Of a stretch of 64,000 nucleotides of DNA, positions 32,883 to 41,555 are shown in pieces. Both the position numbers and the translations under genes were made by a program. Position 1 is the stretch's first letter; each line of letters opens with the position of its first letter. Below the pieces are notes generated by a model that searched no databases, was not told the DNA's origin, and saw only the letters and a list, made by a program, of their open reading frames with translations. Source of the DNA: Bradyrhizobium sp. AUGA SZCCT0176 (lineage in GTDB: Bacteria > Pseudomonadota > Alphaproteobacteria > Rhizobiales > Xanthobacteraceae); assembly GCF_018130145.1 (NCBI RefSeq), contig NZ_JAFCMB010000015.1, positions 1 through 64,000 on the forward strand, read 5' to 3'.

Positions 32883-33620
32883 ATGACCGAAGCAGCGCCT
32901 GCAATCGTCGAAGGAAAAGAAGCTGATCACCATCCCTACTTCCGACCGAAGGACGCCGCGACGCTGATCCTGATCGACCGGAGCGGCGACAAGCCGAAGG
33001 TGCTGGTCGGCAAACGCCACGACAATGTGGTGTTCATGCCGGGCAAGTACGTTTTCCCCGGCGGCCGCGTCGACAAGGCTGACAACCGCATTCCCGTTGC
33101 CGCGCCCATCACCGGCGAGCTCGAAGCCAATCTGCTGAAGGGCAGCCCGAAGATCGCGCCGTCGCGCGCACGTGCGCTGGCGGTAGCAGCGATCCGCGAA
33201 GCCTGCGAGGAAACCGGTCTCTGCCTCGGCCGCAAGGTCGAGAAGCCCGTCAAACTCGAAGGCGCCTGGCAGCCGTTCTCGGATGCCGGCCTGCTGCCCG
33301 ATCCGTCCAGCCTGTTCCTGATCGCACGCGCGATCACCCCGCCCGGCCGCGTCCGCCGTTTCGACACCCGCTTCTTCACCGCCGACGCATCGGCAATCGC
33401 CCACAAGGTCGAGGGCGTGATCCACGCCGACGCCGAACTGGTGGAGCTGGTTTGGGTCGAGATCGGCTCCAAACCGCTCGCCGATGCGCATGCCATGACC
33501 AAGAACGTGCTCGCCGAACTCGACCGCCGCCTCGCCACCGGCCCGCTGCGCCACGACGCCCCGGTGCCGTTCTTCCATTTCTACGGCGGCAAGATGCAGA
33601 AGGACGTGCTGGGGGCGTAG
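32883..33620 (+). CDS. NUDIX-family hydrolase
   Basis: This 245-residue hydrolase has a Nudix box centred on AAIREACEETGLCLG (glutamates of REACEETG bind the metal) and the preceding strand FMPGKYVFPGGRVDK. It cleaves a nucleoside-diphosphate-linked molecule; the exact substrate is unknown. Length and N-terminal extension fit the alphaproteobacterial NUDIX gene found after DUF983. It follows the DUF983 stop by 37 bases and is the last gene of this plus-strand run. A palindromic repeat follows its stop. Confidence 0.92.
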   Translation: MTEAAPAIVEGKEADHHPYFRPKDAATLILIDRSGDKPKVLVGKRHDNVVFMPGKYVFPGGRVDKADNRIPVAAPITGELEANLLKGSPKIAPSRARALAVAAIREACEETGLCLGRKVEKPVKLEGAWQPFSDAGLLPDPSSLFLIARAITPPGRVRRFDTRFFTADASAIAHKVEGVIHADAELVELVWVEIGSKPLADAHAMTKNVLAELDRRLATGPLRHDAPVPFFHFYGGKMQKDVLGA

Positions 33621-33637
33621 GGCTCGGCTCTCACAGC

Positions 33638-33715
33638 GTCATTGCGGGCGAAGCGAAGCAATCCATCTTTCCCCGTGCGGAGATGTGGATTGTTTCGCTT
33701 CGCTCGCAATGACGG
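33638..33715. repeat. Palindromic intergenic repeat (CGTCATTGCGGGCGAAGCG type)
   Basis: The left arm cgtcattgcgggcgaagcga at 33638 pairs with the right arm tcgcttcgctcgcaatgacg ending at 33715; both continue into the aatccat/gtggatt-like core. A half-copy begins at 43331. This type of element is frequent between genes in Bradyrhizobium, to my knowledge. Confidence 0.85.
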
Positions 33716-33843
33716 TATTGGCGGCGTAGAATCCTTCTCTCCCGATCCCTTAAATTGCAAGATTCTTCCCGTCTCGCCCGATGGCGCGGCCTTCACCCAT
33801 GCCTATCTCTTTCGTCAACAGCAACGAACACGGAAACGGGGCG

Positions 33844-35169
33844 ATGGCACAACGGCAACTCAAGCTCGGCGCGTTCATGCGGCCGGTTTCTATCCACACC
33901 GGCGCGTGGCGCTATCCCGGGGCTTGGCCGGACGCCAACTTCAATTTCCCGCATATCAAGAAACTGATTCAGAAACTCGAAGCCGGCAAGTTCGACGCCT
34001 TCTTCATGGCCGACCATCTGGCCGTGCTGAACATGCCGGTCAATGCGCTCAAGCGCAGCCACACCGTGACCTCGTTCGAACCGTTCACGCTGTTGTCGGC
34101 GCTGGCCGGCGCCACCGAGCATATCGGCCTGATCGCGACGGGTTCGACCACGTTCGACGAGCCCTATCACGTCGCGCGGCGCTTCGCCTCGCTCGATCAC
34201 ATCAGCAATGGGCGCGCGGGGTGGAACATCGTCACCACCTCCAACCCGGACGCCGCGCTGAATTTCGGGCTCGACGATCACATGGAGCACGCGGAGCGCT
34301 ACAAGCGCGCGCGCGAATTCTATGACGTCGTCACCGGCCTGTGGGATTCCTTTGCCGACGACGCCTTCGTGCGCGATGTCGAATCCGGCCTCTATTTCGA
34401 TCCCGCCAAAATGCACGTGCTCAACCACAAGGGAAAATATCTGAGCGTGCGCGGCCCTCTCAACATCGCCCGCCCCGTGCAGGGCTGGCCGCTGATCGTG
34501 CAGGCCGGTGCATCCGACGACGGCCGGCAACTCGCGGCAGAGACGGCGGAGGCCGTGTTCACCGGCGGCGGCTCTCTCGCCGATGCCCAAAAACTCTATG
34601 CCGACATCAAGGGGCGGATGGAAAAAATCGGCCGCAATCCCGAGCATCTCGTCATCCTGCCGGGCGCCTTCGTCGTGGTCGGCGACAGCGTCGATGAGGC
34701 AAAGGAGAAGCGCGCAAAGCTCGACAGCATGGTGCATTACGACAGCGCCATCGCCTCGCTGTCGGTTCAGCTCGGCACCGACGCCTCCGGTTTCGATCCA
34801 GACGGACAATTGCCTGACATCCCCGAGACCAATGCCAGCAAGAGCGGCCGCCAGCGCCTGGTCGATGTCGCGGCGCGCGACAAGCTCACCGTGCGCCAGC
34901 TCGCCCAGCGCGTCGGCGGCTATGGCGGGCTCTCCTTCGTCGGCACGCCGGTGACGATCGCCGACCAGATGGAGGAGTGGCTGACGAGCCGCGGCAGCGA
35001 CGGTTTCAACATCATGTTCCCGTTCCTGCCTGCCGGCCTCGACGATTTCGTCGACAAGGTGGTGCCGGAACTGCAAAAGCGCGGGATTTTCCGCAAGGAG
35101 TATGAGGGCAAGACCCTACGGGAGAATTTGGGGCTGCCGAGGCCGAAAAACCGGTTCTTTGAGGGTTAA
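33844..35169 (+). CDS. LLM-class flavin-dependent monooxygenase (NtaA/SnaA/DszA type)
   Basis: This 441-residue luciferase-like monooxygenase has a TIM-barrel with FMN site elements: FMADHLAVLNMP, ATGSTTFDEPYHVARRFASL, NGRAGWNIVTTSNPDAALNF and PLIVQAGASDDGRQLAA. It follows the NtaA/SnaA/DszA (nitrilotriacetate/sulfonate type) subgroup and needs reduced flavin from a partner reductase, not seen nearby. ATG at 33844 (MAQRQLKLGAF) matches the family start, although upstream in-frame ATGs exist at 33781 and 33799. The substrate is unknown. Confidence 0.9.
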   Translation: MAQRQLKLGAFMRPVSIHTGAWRYPGAWPDANFNFPHIKKLIQKLEAGKFDAFFMADHLAVLNMPVNALKRSHTVTSFEPFTLLSALAGATEHIGLIATGSTTFDEPYHVARRFASLDHISNGRAGWNIVTTSNPDAALNFGLDDHMEHAERYKRAREFYDVVTGLWDSFADDAFVRDVESGLYFDPAKMHVLNHKGKYLSVRGPLNIARPVQGWPLIVQAGASDDGRQLAAETAEAVFTGGGSLADAQKLYADIKGRMEKIGRNPEHLVILPGAFVVVGDSVDEAKEKRAKLDSMVHYDSAIASLSVQLGTDASGFDPDGQLPDIPETNASKSGRQRLVDVAARDKLTVRQLAQRVGGYGGLSFVGTPVTIADQMEEWLTSRGSDGFNIMFPFLPAGLDDFVDKVVPELQKRGIFRKEYEGKTLRENLGLPRPKNRFFEG

Positions 35170-35205
35170 TTGCCCGGATTCATACCGGTATTTGCCCTGG
35201 AAACC

Positions 35206-35233
35206 TTGACTTTGGGCGATCAGAAGCTAGGTT
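35206..35233 (+). promoter_or_regulatory. Possible rpmG promoter
   Basis: TTGACT at 35206-35211 is followed after 16 bases by TAGGTT (35228-35233), a sigma-70-like spacing but a weak -10. It lies 60 bases before the L33 start. Confidence 0.4.
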
Positions 35234-35295
35234 GCCCGGCAAATGCGGGCCGATTTGGCCGGCACCCGATTTTCACACATCAAGGGTTCTGAACA

Positions 35296-35463
35296 ATGGC
35301 CAAAGCGGTCACCATCAAGGTCAAGCTCGTTTCCACGGCGGACACCGGCTTCTACTACGTCGCCAAGAAGAACTCGCGCACCATGACCGACAAGCTGGTC
35401 AAGAAGAAGTACGACCCGGTCGCGCGCAAGCACGTCGAGTTCAAGGAATCGAAGATCAAGTAA
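35296..35463 (+). CDS. rpmG: Ribosomal protein L33
   Basis: This 55-residue basic protein (MAKAVTIKVKLVSTADTGFY, then YVAKKNSRTMTDKLVKKKYD and HVEFKESKIK) is the cysteine-free L33 of alphaproteobacteria, a component of the large ribosomal subunit. It stands alone with its own promoter candidate and a strong terminator 30 bases after the stop. In related genomes rpmG lies near divK-pleD and rnr, as here. No strong ribosome site precedes the ATG beyond GGTTCTGAA. Confidence 0.97.
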   Translation: MAKAVTIKVKLVSTADTGFYYVAKKNSRTMTDKLVKKKYDPVARKHVEFKESKIK

Positions 35464-35490
35464 GCGTTCGAAACGCTGCTGTCTGACTTG

Positions 35491-35515
35491 AACGGGGCCT
35501 CACGGCCCCGTTTTC
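35491..35515 (+). terminator. rpmG terminator
   Basis: An 8-bp stem (acggggcc/ggccccgt) with a 4-base loop is followed by TTTTC. It lies 28 bases after the rpmG stop codon. Confidence 0.85.
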
Positions 35516-35726
35516 GATTCCGGGTTCGTGTCCTGGACACGGTGCAGCGTGCAACGCTGCTCCGCAAAGCCGGGACCCAGAAAAGCAACACAGTGCGATG
35601 CCGACACATGGGCCCCGCTCTGCAGCGCACCGCTGAAGAAGCGCTGCGCTGCGTCCGGGGCACGAGAGCTGAGTTGACTCCTGCCGCCATCGTCAGAGAC
35701 GCTATAGGTGCCCGAGGGATTTTCGG

Positions 35727-35972
35727 ATGGGGGAAGTGAGAACGCAGCTGGTTGTCCTGCTCGCAGGCTTGGTGGGTTTCGCGGTTGGAGCAGCTATGCT
35801 TGGATTCGCGGCTCTATCTATCGGGATCTTGTTTCTCGGTCTCGTACCAGGAGGTATTCACGGTGGTAATTGGACCGTCCTTGTGCTCTTCGGAACCCTA
35901 GTTGGCCTTGGAGTGGGTGGAGTGGTGGGGGCCAAGGGAGCGGTCCGCCTCGCCAAATCCTGGCGCCGTTAG
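35727..35972 (+). CDS. Small two-span membrane protein (81 aa)
   Basis: This 81-residue, glycine/valine/leucine-rich protein has two hydrophobic segments (about residues 7-38 and 48-70) and a basic tail AVRLAKSWRR. GAGGG lies about nine bases before the ATG. No family is recognised. It is convergent with the MFS transporter gene (gap 43 bases). The 200 bases before it hold no recognisable feature besides the rpmG terminator. Confidence 0.55.
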   Translation: MGEVRTQLVVLLAGLVGFAVGAAMLGFAALSIGILFLGLVPGGIHGGNWTVLVLFGTLVGLGVGGVVGAKGAVRLAKSWRR

Positions 35973-36015
35973 AAGGAATAGCCTTGGTGCCGTCAAATGC
36001 GGCCCTGTTTCGATT

Positions 36016-37248
36016 CTACGCCGCTTTCACCAATGGCGGTTCGCTTGGTCTGATCAGCGCGAACGCCACCTGGATGATACCGCCGGCCAGGCCCAGCGCG
36101 ACACCGATCCGCCACGCCATGGTGTAGGAGCCGAGCTGGTCGTAGATCAGCCCGCCGCCGTAAGCGCCGAGGAACGAGCCGAGCTGGTGGCTCATGAAGG
36201 CGAGGCCCTGGATCATCGCCTGCCATTTCAGGCCGAACATTTCGACGACGGCGCCCGCCACCAATGGGCCGACGCCCATCCAGAGGAAGCCCATGATCGC
36301 GCCGAACAGCAGCGTGGTCGCCGGCGTTGCCGGCAGCATGAAGTACCAGGCGAGCGCGATCGAGCGGACGATGTAGATGCCGCCGAGCAGCGCAAGCTTG
36401 TTCCAGCGCTGGCCGGCCCAGCCGAAGAACAGGCTGCCCAGCACGTTGAAGCCGCCGATCATGCCGAGCGTCTGCGCGCTCAGCATCGGATCGAGGCCGC
36501 AGATCAAAAGATAGGACGGCAGATGCGTGGTGAGGAACACGAGCTGCATGCCGCAAACGAAATAGGCGCAGGTCATCACCACGAACGATGCGTTGCCGAA
36601 CGCGATCTTTGCGGCGGTTGCAGCCGAAGCGTCGCCGATGTCGTCGACCGCCTTGGGCGGCAGCGGGATCTTGTCGGCCCTGCCCGCGTACCAGGCCGCC
36701 GGCAGCATGAACAGCGACAGGATCACAAAGCCGGCGACGCCGGCGCGCCAGCCAAAACCTTCATTCAACATCTGCCCGATCGGCGCCGACACCAATGCGC
36801 CGAGCGATCCTGCCGCCGAGACCATGCCCATCACGGTGCTGCGCACGGTGGCCGGCACGGCGCGCGCCGCCACCGACATCGCAATCGCATTGGCCGTGCA
36901 GGCCAGCGAGAAACCGATCAACACACCCGCGCCGATCAGGATCGGGATCATCCCCTGCGCGGTCGCCATCAGGGCAAGGCCCACGATGTACAGCAGCGAG
37001 CCCGCGATCATGATCGGGCGGAAGCCGTAGCGCACCGTCAAGGCGCCGGCGACTGGTTGCAGGAAGCCCCAGGCGAGGTTTTGCACGGCAAGCGCCAAGG
37101 TGAAATCCGACACCGAAATTCCGATGTCCTTCGTCAGCGGCTGCATGAAAATACCAAAACTCTGCCGCAGGCCCATGCTCAAGGTCAGCATCAGCGAGGC
37201 GCCGATCAGGATGGGGAGCGTTGGGCGCAGGATTTGCAGCAGGGCCAT
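36016..37248 (-). CDS. MFS transporter
   Basis: This 410-residue membrane protein of the major facilitator superfamily has twelve hydrophobic segments. The A-motif loop is FLQPVAGALTVRYGFRPIMI, and the second half repeats the fold with GSLFFGWAGQRWNKLALLGG. It looks like the anion/drug-type MFS (NNP/OPA-like, such as nitrate-like or oxalate/formate carriers), but the substrate is not clear. GGGAGA precedes the ATG at 37248. It is divergent from a TetR gene whose operator lies in between, so transport is probably induced by its substrate. Confidence 0.92.
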   Translation of the reverse strand: MALLQILRPTLPILIGASLMLTLSMGLRQSFGIFMQPLTKDIGISVSDFTLALAVQNLAWGFLQPVAGALTVRYGFRPIMIAGSLLYIVGLALMATAQGMIPILIGAGVLIGFSLACTANAIAMSVAARAVPATVRSTVMGMVSAAGSLGALVSAPIGQMLNEGFGWRAGVAGFVILSLFMLPAAWYAGRADKIPLPPKAVDDIGDASAATAAKIAFGNASFVVMTCAYFVCGMQLVFLTTHLPSYLLICGLDPMLSAQTLGMIGGFNVLGSLFFGWAGQRWNKLALLGGIYIVRSIALAWYFMLPATPATTLLFGAIMGFLWMGVGPLVAGAVVEMFGLKWQAMIQGLAFMSHQLGSFLGAYGGGLIYDQLGSYTMAWRIGVALGLAGGIIQVAFALIRPSEPPLVKAA

Positions 37249-37313
37249 TGTTTTTATTCTCCCTAGCGGCCGCGATTCAAAAGCCGCGTCCTGCAACTGG
37301 CACCTGAAATAGG

Positions 37314-37329
37314 TACACAGACCTGTGTA
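37314..37329. promoter_or_regulatory. TetR operator (16-bp palindrome)
   Basis: TACACAG-AC-CTGTGTA is a perfect 7-bp dyad with a 2-base centre. It lies in the 134-base gap between the divergent MFS and TetR genes. Downstream is TCTATAAGG, a possible -10 box for the TetR gene, so the operator would block its promoter. Confidence 0.75.
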
Positions 37330-37382
37330 ACTAGTCTATAAGGGCTCCCGACTGTCAAGGCGGAAGGATATCGCGCGCACGC

Positions 37383-37979
37383 ATGGCACCCCTGCCCGCC
37401 AAACCGGCGATGAAGGACCGGATACTCGAAACCGCGGATAGACTGTTCTATCTGCAGGGGATTCGTGCGGTCGGCGTCGATACCATCGCGGCCGAAATCG
37501 GCATCAGCAAGCGCACGCTGTACAACCACTTCCCCTCCAAGGATGCGTTGATATCGGCCTATCTGGCACGCCGCTGCGTGCAGCCTCGACCGTCAGACAA
37601 GCCACCCGTCGAACAGATTCTCGGCACCTTCGATGCGCTGGAGCGGCGCTTTGCAGCCAGGGATTATCGTGGCTGCCCGTTCGTCAACGCGGTGGCCGAA
37701 CTCGGCGGCGAGGATAAATCCGTCCGCAAGATCGCAATCGCGTTCAAGGAAAGCCGCCGTCTCTGGTTTCGCGATCTGCTGGTGCAGCTCGGCGCCGCCG
37801 ACGCGGAAGGCCTTGCGACGCAGCTAGCGTTGCTGGTCGACGGCTCGATCGCGCAGGATCTGGTGCGCAACGATCCGGCGATGGCGAGAGCGGCGAAAGC
37901 GGCCGCAACGGTGTTGCTGGCGAATGCGGGAGTGCAGGTCGGTGGGGCCGCGCAAATGCCGCAAGTAAAAACACGGTGA
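37383..37979 (+). CDS. TetR-family repressor
   Basis: This 198-residue protein has an N-terminal TetR helix-turn-helix (RILETADRLFYLQGIRAVGV, then AEIGISKRTLYNHFPSKDAL) and a helical ligand domain with CPFVNAVAELGGEDKS. It is divergent from the MFS transporter and most likely represses it and itself through the dyad at 37314-37329. The inducer is unknown and could be the transporter's substrate. It is followed by a palindromic repeat. Confidence 0.93.
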   Translation: MAPLPAKPAMKDRILETADRLFYLQGIRAVGVDTIAAEIGISKRTLYNHFPSKDALISAYLARRCVQPRPSDKPPVEQILGTFDALERRFAARDYRGCPFVNAVAELGGEDKSVRKIAIAFKESRRLWFRDLLVQLGAADAEGLATQLALLVDGSIAQDLVRNDPAMARAAKAAATVLLANAGVQVGGAAQMPQVKTR

Positions 37980-37994
37980 GATAATCATGCTCTA

Positions 37995-38137
37995 TCGTCG
38001 TCCCTGCGCACGCAGGGACCCATACGCCGTGGCCTTTCAAAAGGGCGATGTGGTAGCTACCTTCCACTACCAGTGAGGCCGGTGGTTATGGGTCCCCCGA
38101 TGCGCAATTGCGCATCTGAGCGTTCGCAGGGACGACT
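37995..38137. repeat. Palindromic composite repeat with 26-bp GATGCGCAATTGCGCATC core
   Basis: The outer arms tcgtccctgcg and cgcagggacga bound the element; inside, CGATGCGCAATTGCGCATCT (within 38095-38120) is itself a perfect palindrome. The 26 bases at 38095-38120 are identical to 43412-43437 in another composite repeat. It fills the TetR-serine hydrolase gap. Confidence 0.85.
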
Positions 38138-38186
38138 AAAAAAATTCGGCCCGTGCGATGCGTGTGCCGGCAAATGAGGAAACACC

Positions 38187-39392
38187 ATGGAAGACCTGAA
38201 AGTGACGGCTGGCGGTTACGACTTCAAACCGGCCCACGCGGCCATGCAGCGCTATATCGACGGTAATCTGCTGTCCGGCATCTCCTGGGCGGTCATGGTC
38301 GGCCGCGATCTGGTTGATGTCAATTGCGTCGGCTGGGCTGACAAGGAAGCGCAGACGCCGCTACGCCCCGACCATATCTTTCGGATTTTTTCCAACACCA
38401 AGCTGATCACTTCCTGCGCCGCATTGCTGCTGTTCGAGGAAGGCAAATTTGGGCTCGATGACCCGATCGAGAAGTTTATTCCGCAGCTTGGAAATCGAAA
38501 GGTGTTACGCCCTGGCGCAACCTCGCTCGATGACACGGAGCCGGCGAAGGGTTCGATCACCATCCGGCAACTGCTCAGCCACAGCTCCGGCCTGAGCTAC
38601 GGCTTCTTCGATCCCGGCACCACGATCTTCAAGGCGCTCAACGAGCGCGGCGTCCACAATCCCCTGACGACGCTGGCCCAGATGGTCGACGTGCTGGGGG
38701 GCCTGCCGCTGATCTATCAGGCGGGGACGTCCTGGGAATACTCGCTTGCCATCGACGTGGTGGCACGGCTGGTGGAAGTCATCAGCGGCCAAAGCTTCGA
38801 CAGGTTCATTCAGGCGCGGATTCTTGATCCACTCGGCATGGTCGACACCGGTTTCGTCGTGCCGGAGAAGGACTGGGGAAGACTGGTCGCGTATTACGCC
38901 GGCGCCGACATGATGGAGCCGATGAAGCCGGGCCTCACCCGTACCGATAACGCGCCCTTCCCCGGCGCCTATCTGCGGCCCATTGCGAGACTCAATGGCG
39001 GTGGCGGCCTGGTCTCAACGATGCCCGACATGGTCGCGTTGATCCGAAGCCTGCTGCCTGGCGGCCGAACGCTGCTCAAGCCGGAAACGATTGCGCAGAT
39101 GATGACCAACCAGCTGCCGGACGGTCAGTGGATCCGCTTTGCCCTGATGGGCGAACAGGTCGGCAAGGCGCACACGCTGGCCGGCGGTCTGATCGTAAAG
39201 CCGACGCCGTTCGATCACCCCGATGCCTCGGGCGAGCTCTACTGGGGCGGCCTCGCCGGCACGCAATGGTGGATTTCGCCGCGACATAACATGGCCGGCG
39301 TGATGATGGCACAGCGGCAGATGGCGTTCGTCCATCCGTTCTCGTTCGAATTCAAGCGGCTGGCGTATGACGCGGTGAAGCGCGGGCGGTAG
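38187..39392 (+). CDS. Serine hydrolase of beta-lactamase/esterase fold
   Basis: This 401-residue enzyme has the penicillin-binding-type nucleophile motif S-N-T-K (Ser69 in RIFSNTKLI) and the YSL motif near Tyr185 (WEYSLAID), typical of family VIII esterases and class C-like proteins. There is no signal peptide, so it is cytoplasmic. The substrate, probably an ester or lactone, is unknown. It lies between repeats and has no operon partner; its ATG at 38187 follows GAGGAAAC. Confidence 0.9.
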   Translation: MEDLKVTAGGYDFKPAHAAMQRYIDGNLLSGISWAVMVGRDLVDVNCVGWADKEAQTPLRPDHIFRIFSNTKLITSCAALLLFEEGKFGLDDPIEKFIPQLGNRKVLRPGATSLDDTEPAKGSITIRQLLSHSSGLSYGFFDPGTTIFKALNERGVHNPLTTLAQMVDVLGGLPLIYQAGTSWEYSLAIDVVARLVEVISGQSFDRFIQARILDPLGMVDTGFVVPEKDWGRLVAYYAGADMMEPMKPGLTRTDNAPFPGAYLRPIARLNGGGGLVSTMPDMVALIRSLLPGGRTLLKPETIAQMMTNQLPDGQWIRFALMGEQVGKAHTLAGGLIVKPTPFDHPDASGELYWGGLAGTQWWISPRHNMAGVMMAQRQMAFVHPFSFEFKRLAYDAVKRGR

Positions 39393-39417
39393 CAAGACTG
39401 CGACCAATACAAATGCT

Positions 39418-39518
39418 GTCATCGCCCGCGCATGCGGGTGATCCAGTATTCCAGAGACGTTAGCGATTGAATCGAGAAGCCGCGGCGTACTGGATCACCC
39501 GCATGCGCGGGTGATGAC
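39418..39518. repeat. Long inverted repeat (GTCATCGCCCGCGCATGCGG type)
   Basis: The left arm at 39418-39448 (gtcatcgcccgcgcatgcgg, then gtgatccagta) and the right arm at 39488-39518 match at 30 of 31 positions around a 39-base loop. It separates the serine hydrolase and pleD genes, which converge. Confidence 0.9.
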
Positions 39519-39543
39519 ACCGAGCTAGGTGGAACGCCAACGC

Positions 39544-40920
39544 TTACGCCGCCGCCGAAACCACGACCCTGTTCCGCCCGTCGTGCTTGGCGCGATAGAG
39601 CGCCGTGTCGGCGCGTTTAAGCACGTCGGCGACCGGCTCGCCCTTGCGCTCCAGCGTCGACAGCCCGATCGAGACCGTGACCTCGATGCGCTTGGTGCCC
39701 TTGGCGATGGCGAAAGTCTCGTTCACAATCGAACGGCGCAGCCGCTCGGCCACCATGCCTGCCACATGCAGGTCGGTTTCCGGCATCACGATGACGAACT
39801 CCTCGCCGCCGTAGCGGCAGGCGAGATCGATGCCGCGGATCGACTTGCGGATGCGCACCGCGAATTCGCGCAGCACATCGTCGCCGGCGTCGTGGCCGTA
39901 ATTGTCGTTGATCGCCTTGAAGAAATCTATGTCGAGGATCATCAGCGCCAGCGGCTTGCCGCGGCTCGAGGCCTGTTCGGCCAGCGTCGCCAGATGGCTT
40001 TCCATGTAGCGGCGGTTATGCAGACCGGTCAGCGCGTCGGTGATCGCCATTTCGATCGAGTTCTGCACGTTGTCGCGCAGATGGTCGGTATATCGGCGCT
40101 TGCGGATCTGGGTGCGCGCGCGCGCCAGCAATTCGTTCTTGTCGACCGGGCGCAGCAGATAGTCGTTGACCCCGATCTCGAGCCCGCGGAGCAGCCGCGC
40201 ATTGTTGTCGGCATCGGAGATCGCCAGTATCGGCACCTGACGGGTCCGCTCCAGCGAGCGCGCCTGGCTGCACAGCCGCAAGCCGTCGTAGTTTTCGAGG
40301 CTGAGGGAGACGATCAGCAGATCGTAATTGCCTTCGGCGGCATGAAACAACGCTTCGGCCGGATTGGCCTCGACATCGACGGTATGCTCGGTGGAGAGCA
40401 GCGGCGCCAGCCGCTCGTAGGATGACGGGCGGTCGTCGACCAACAGGATGCGTCCGCCGACGCCTTTGTCGGCCACGGCGGTACGCTCGGGCGCTTCCAT
40501 GCCGATTTCCAGCGAGGTGATGGCGCGCATGCGCAGCTCATCGGTCATCATCTTCAGCCGCGTCAGCGAGCGCACGCGCGCGATCAGCACCACGTCGGAC
40601 ACCGGCTTGGTCAGGAAATCGTCGGCGCCGGCCTCCAGGCCGCGCACGCGATCGGACGGGCTGTCGAGCGCGGTGACGATCACGACCGGAATGAAATGCG
40701 TGGCCGGGTTGGACTTCAGCCGGCGGCAGACCTCAAAGCCGTCCATATCGGGCATCATGACGTCGAGCAGGATGATATCGCATTCTGCGCGCGAACAGAC
40801 ATCCAGCGCCTCGGCGCCGTTGGTGGCGGTCAGTACATCGAAATACTCGGCCGACAGACGGGCTTCCAACAGCTTGACGTTGGCGGGAACATCATCGACG
40901 ACCAGGATACGCGCAGACAT
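39544..40920 (-). CDS. pleD: PleD diguanylate cyclase response regulator
   Basis: PleD makes cyclic di-GMP on phosphorylation and controls polar development and motility. This 458-residue protein has a receiver with phospho-acceptor Asp53 (LLDVMMPDMDG), a second receiver whose acceptor site reads LLIVSLSLE (no Asp, so an adaptor as in Caulobacter), and a GGDEF domain with active GGEEF. The inhibitory I-site RGID lies five residues before it, so product feedback should work. It starts 15 bases after the divK stop; the two form an operon. Length matches Caulobacter PleD. Confidence 0.97.
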   Translation of the reverse strand: MSARILVVDDVPANVKLLEARLSAEYFDVLTATNGAEALDVCSRAECDIILLDVMMPDMDGFEVCRRLKSNPATHFIPVVIVTALDSPSDRVRGLEAGADDFLTKPVSDVVLIARVRSLTRLKMMTDELRMRAITSLEIGMEAPERTAVADKGVGGRILLVDDRPSSYERLAPLLSTEHTVDVEANPAEALFHAAEGNYDLLIVSLSLENYDGLRLCSQARSLERTRQVPILAISDADNNARLLRGLEIGVNDYLLRPVDKNELLARARTQIRKRRYTDHLRDNVQNSIEMAITDALTGLHNRRYMESHLATLAEQASSRGKPLALMILDIDFFKAINDNYGHDAGDDVLREFAVRIRKSIRGIDLACRYGGEEFVIVMPETDLHVAGMVAERLRRSIVNETFAIAKGTKRIEVTVSIGLSTLERKGEPVADVLKRADTALYRAKHDGRNRVVVSAAA

Positions 40921-40935
40921 CGAAACTCACTCCCA

Positions 40936-41301
40936 CTACCCAATAAAACGCCGTACTGTCTCAATAAACTTGCCGACCGAAATTGGTTTGGACAAATACG
41001 CCTCGCAGCCGCCTTCGCGGATGCGTTCCTCGTCGCCCTTCATGGCGAATGCCGTCACCGCGACCACCGGTATCGCGCGCAGTTCCGGATCGTCCTTGAT
41101 CCAGCGCGTCACCTCGAGGCCGGATACCTGCGGCAATTGAATATCCATCAGGATCAGATCGGGGCGCAGCTTGCGAACGAGATCGAGCGCCTCGAAGCCA
41201 TTGCTGGTGCCGGAGGTCTGATAGCCATGCGCTTCCAACAGGTCGCGAAAGAGCTTCATGTTGAGCTCGTTGTCCTCCACGATCAGGACGGTTTTGGCCA
41301 T
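40936..41301 (-). CDS. divK: Cell-cycle response regulator DivK
   Basis: DivK is a single-domain receiver that acts with the DivJ and PleC kinases to regulate CtrA. The 121-residue protein starts MAKTVLIVEDNELNMKLFRD, has acceptor Asp53 in LILMDIQLPQVSG, and a C-terminal EAYLSKPISVGKF with the conserved lysine. An AGGGAGGG ribosome site precedes the ATG. It leads the divK-pleD operon. The region upstream (41302-41555) holds two GANTC sequences, but no convincing CtrA box. Confidence 0.97.
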   Translation of the reverse strand: MAKTVLIVEDNELNMKLFRDLLEAHGYQTSGTSNGFEALDLVRKLRPDLILMDIQLPQVSGLEVTRWIKDDPELRAIPVVAVTAFAMKGDEERIREGGCEAYLSKPISVGKFIETVRRFIG

Positions 41302-41555
41302 CCCGTCCCTCCCTTATCCCAGGATACAGGCCCGGCCTTTGGGTGCTTCCGCACCGTCTTTCCGGGCTTGTCGAAAAGTGAAATCAAACTAGCGCCAGAT
41401 TCGCTCTAACCCGTTAAATCCGAGTCCTGTTTTTCTACTAACAAGTGCCATCTTTTCGCGAAGCGGTTTCCACTTGCTTGAACACATTCCGCAGACTCGG
41501 GCATGATGGCCATCAAACTAGAGACCATAAGTTAACGGAAAGGCAAACCCGTTTG

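Noticed and set aside
33793..35076. Minus-strand open frame of about 427 codons
   Set aside because: It is the reverse of the LLM monooxygenase gene; no recognisable protein.
35902..37266. Plus-strand open frame of about 454 codons
   Set aside because: It is antisense to the MFS transporter, which has clear membrane spans and motifs; the plus reading is Arg/His/Asp-rich.
41302..41555. CtrA or CcrM-based cell-cycle control of divK
   Set aside because: Two GANTC sequences (41422, 41494) are near the number expected by chance, and no convincing full CtrA box was found.
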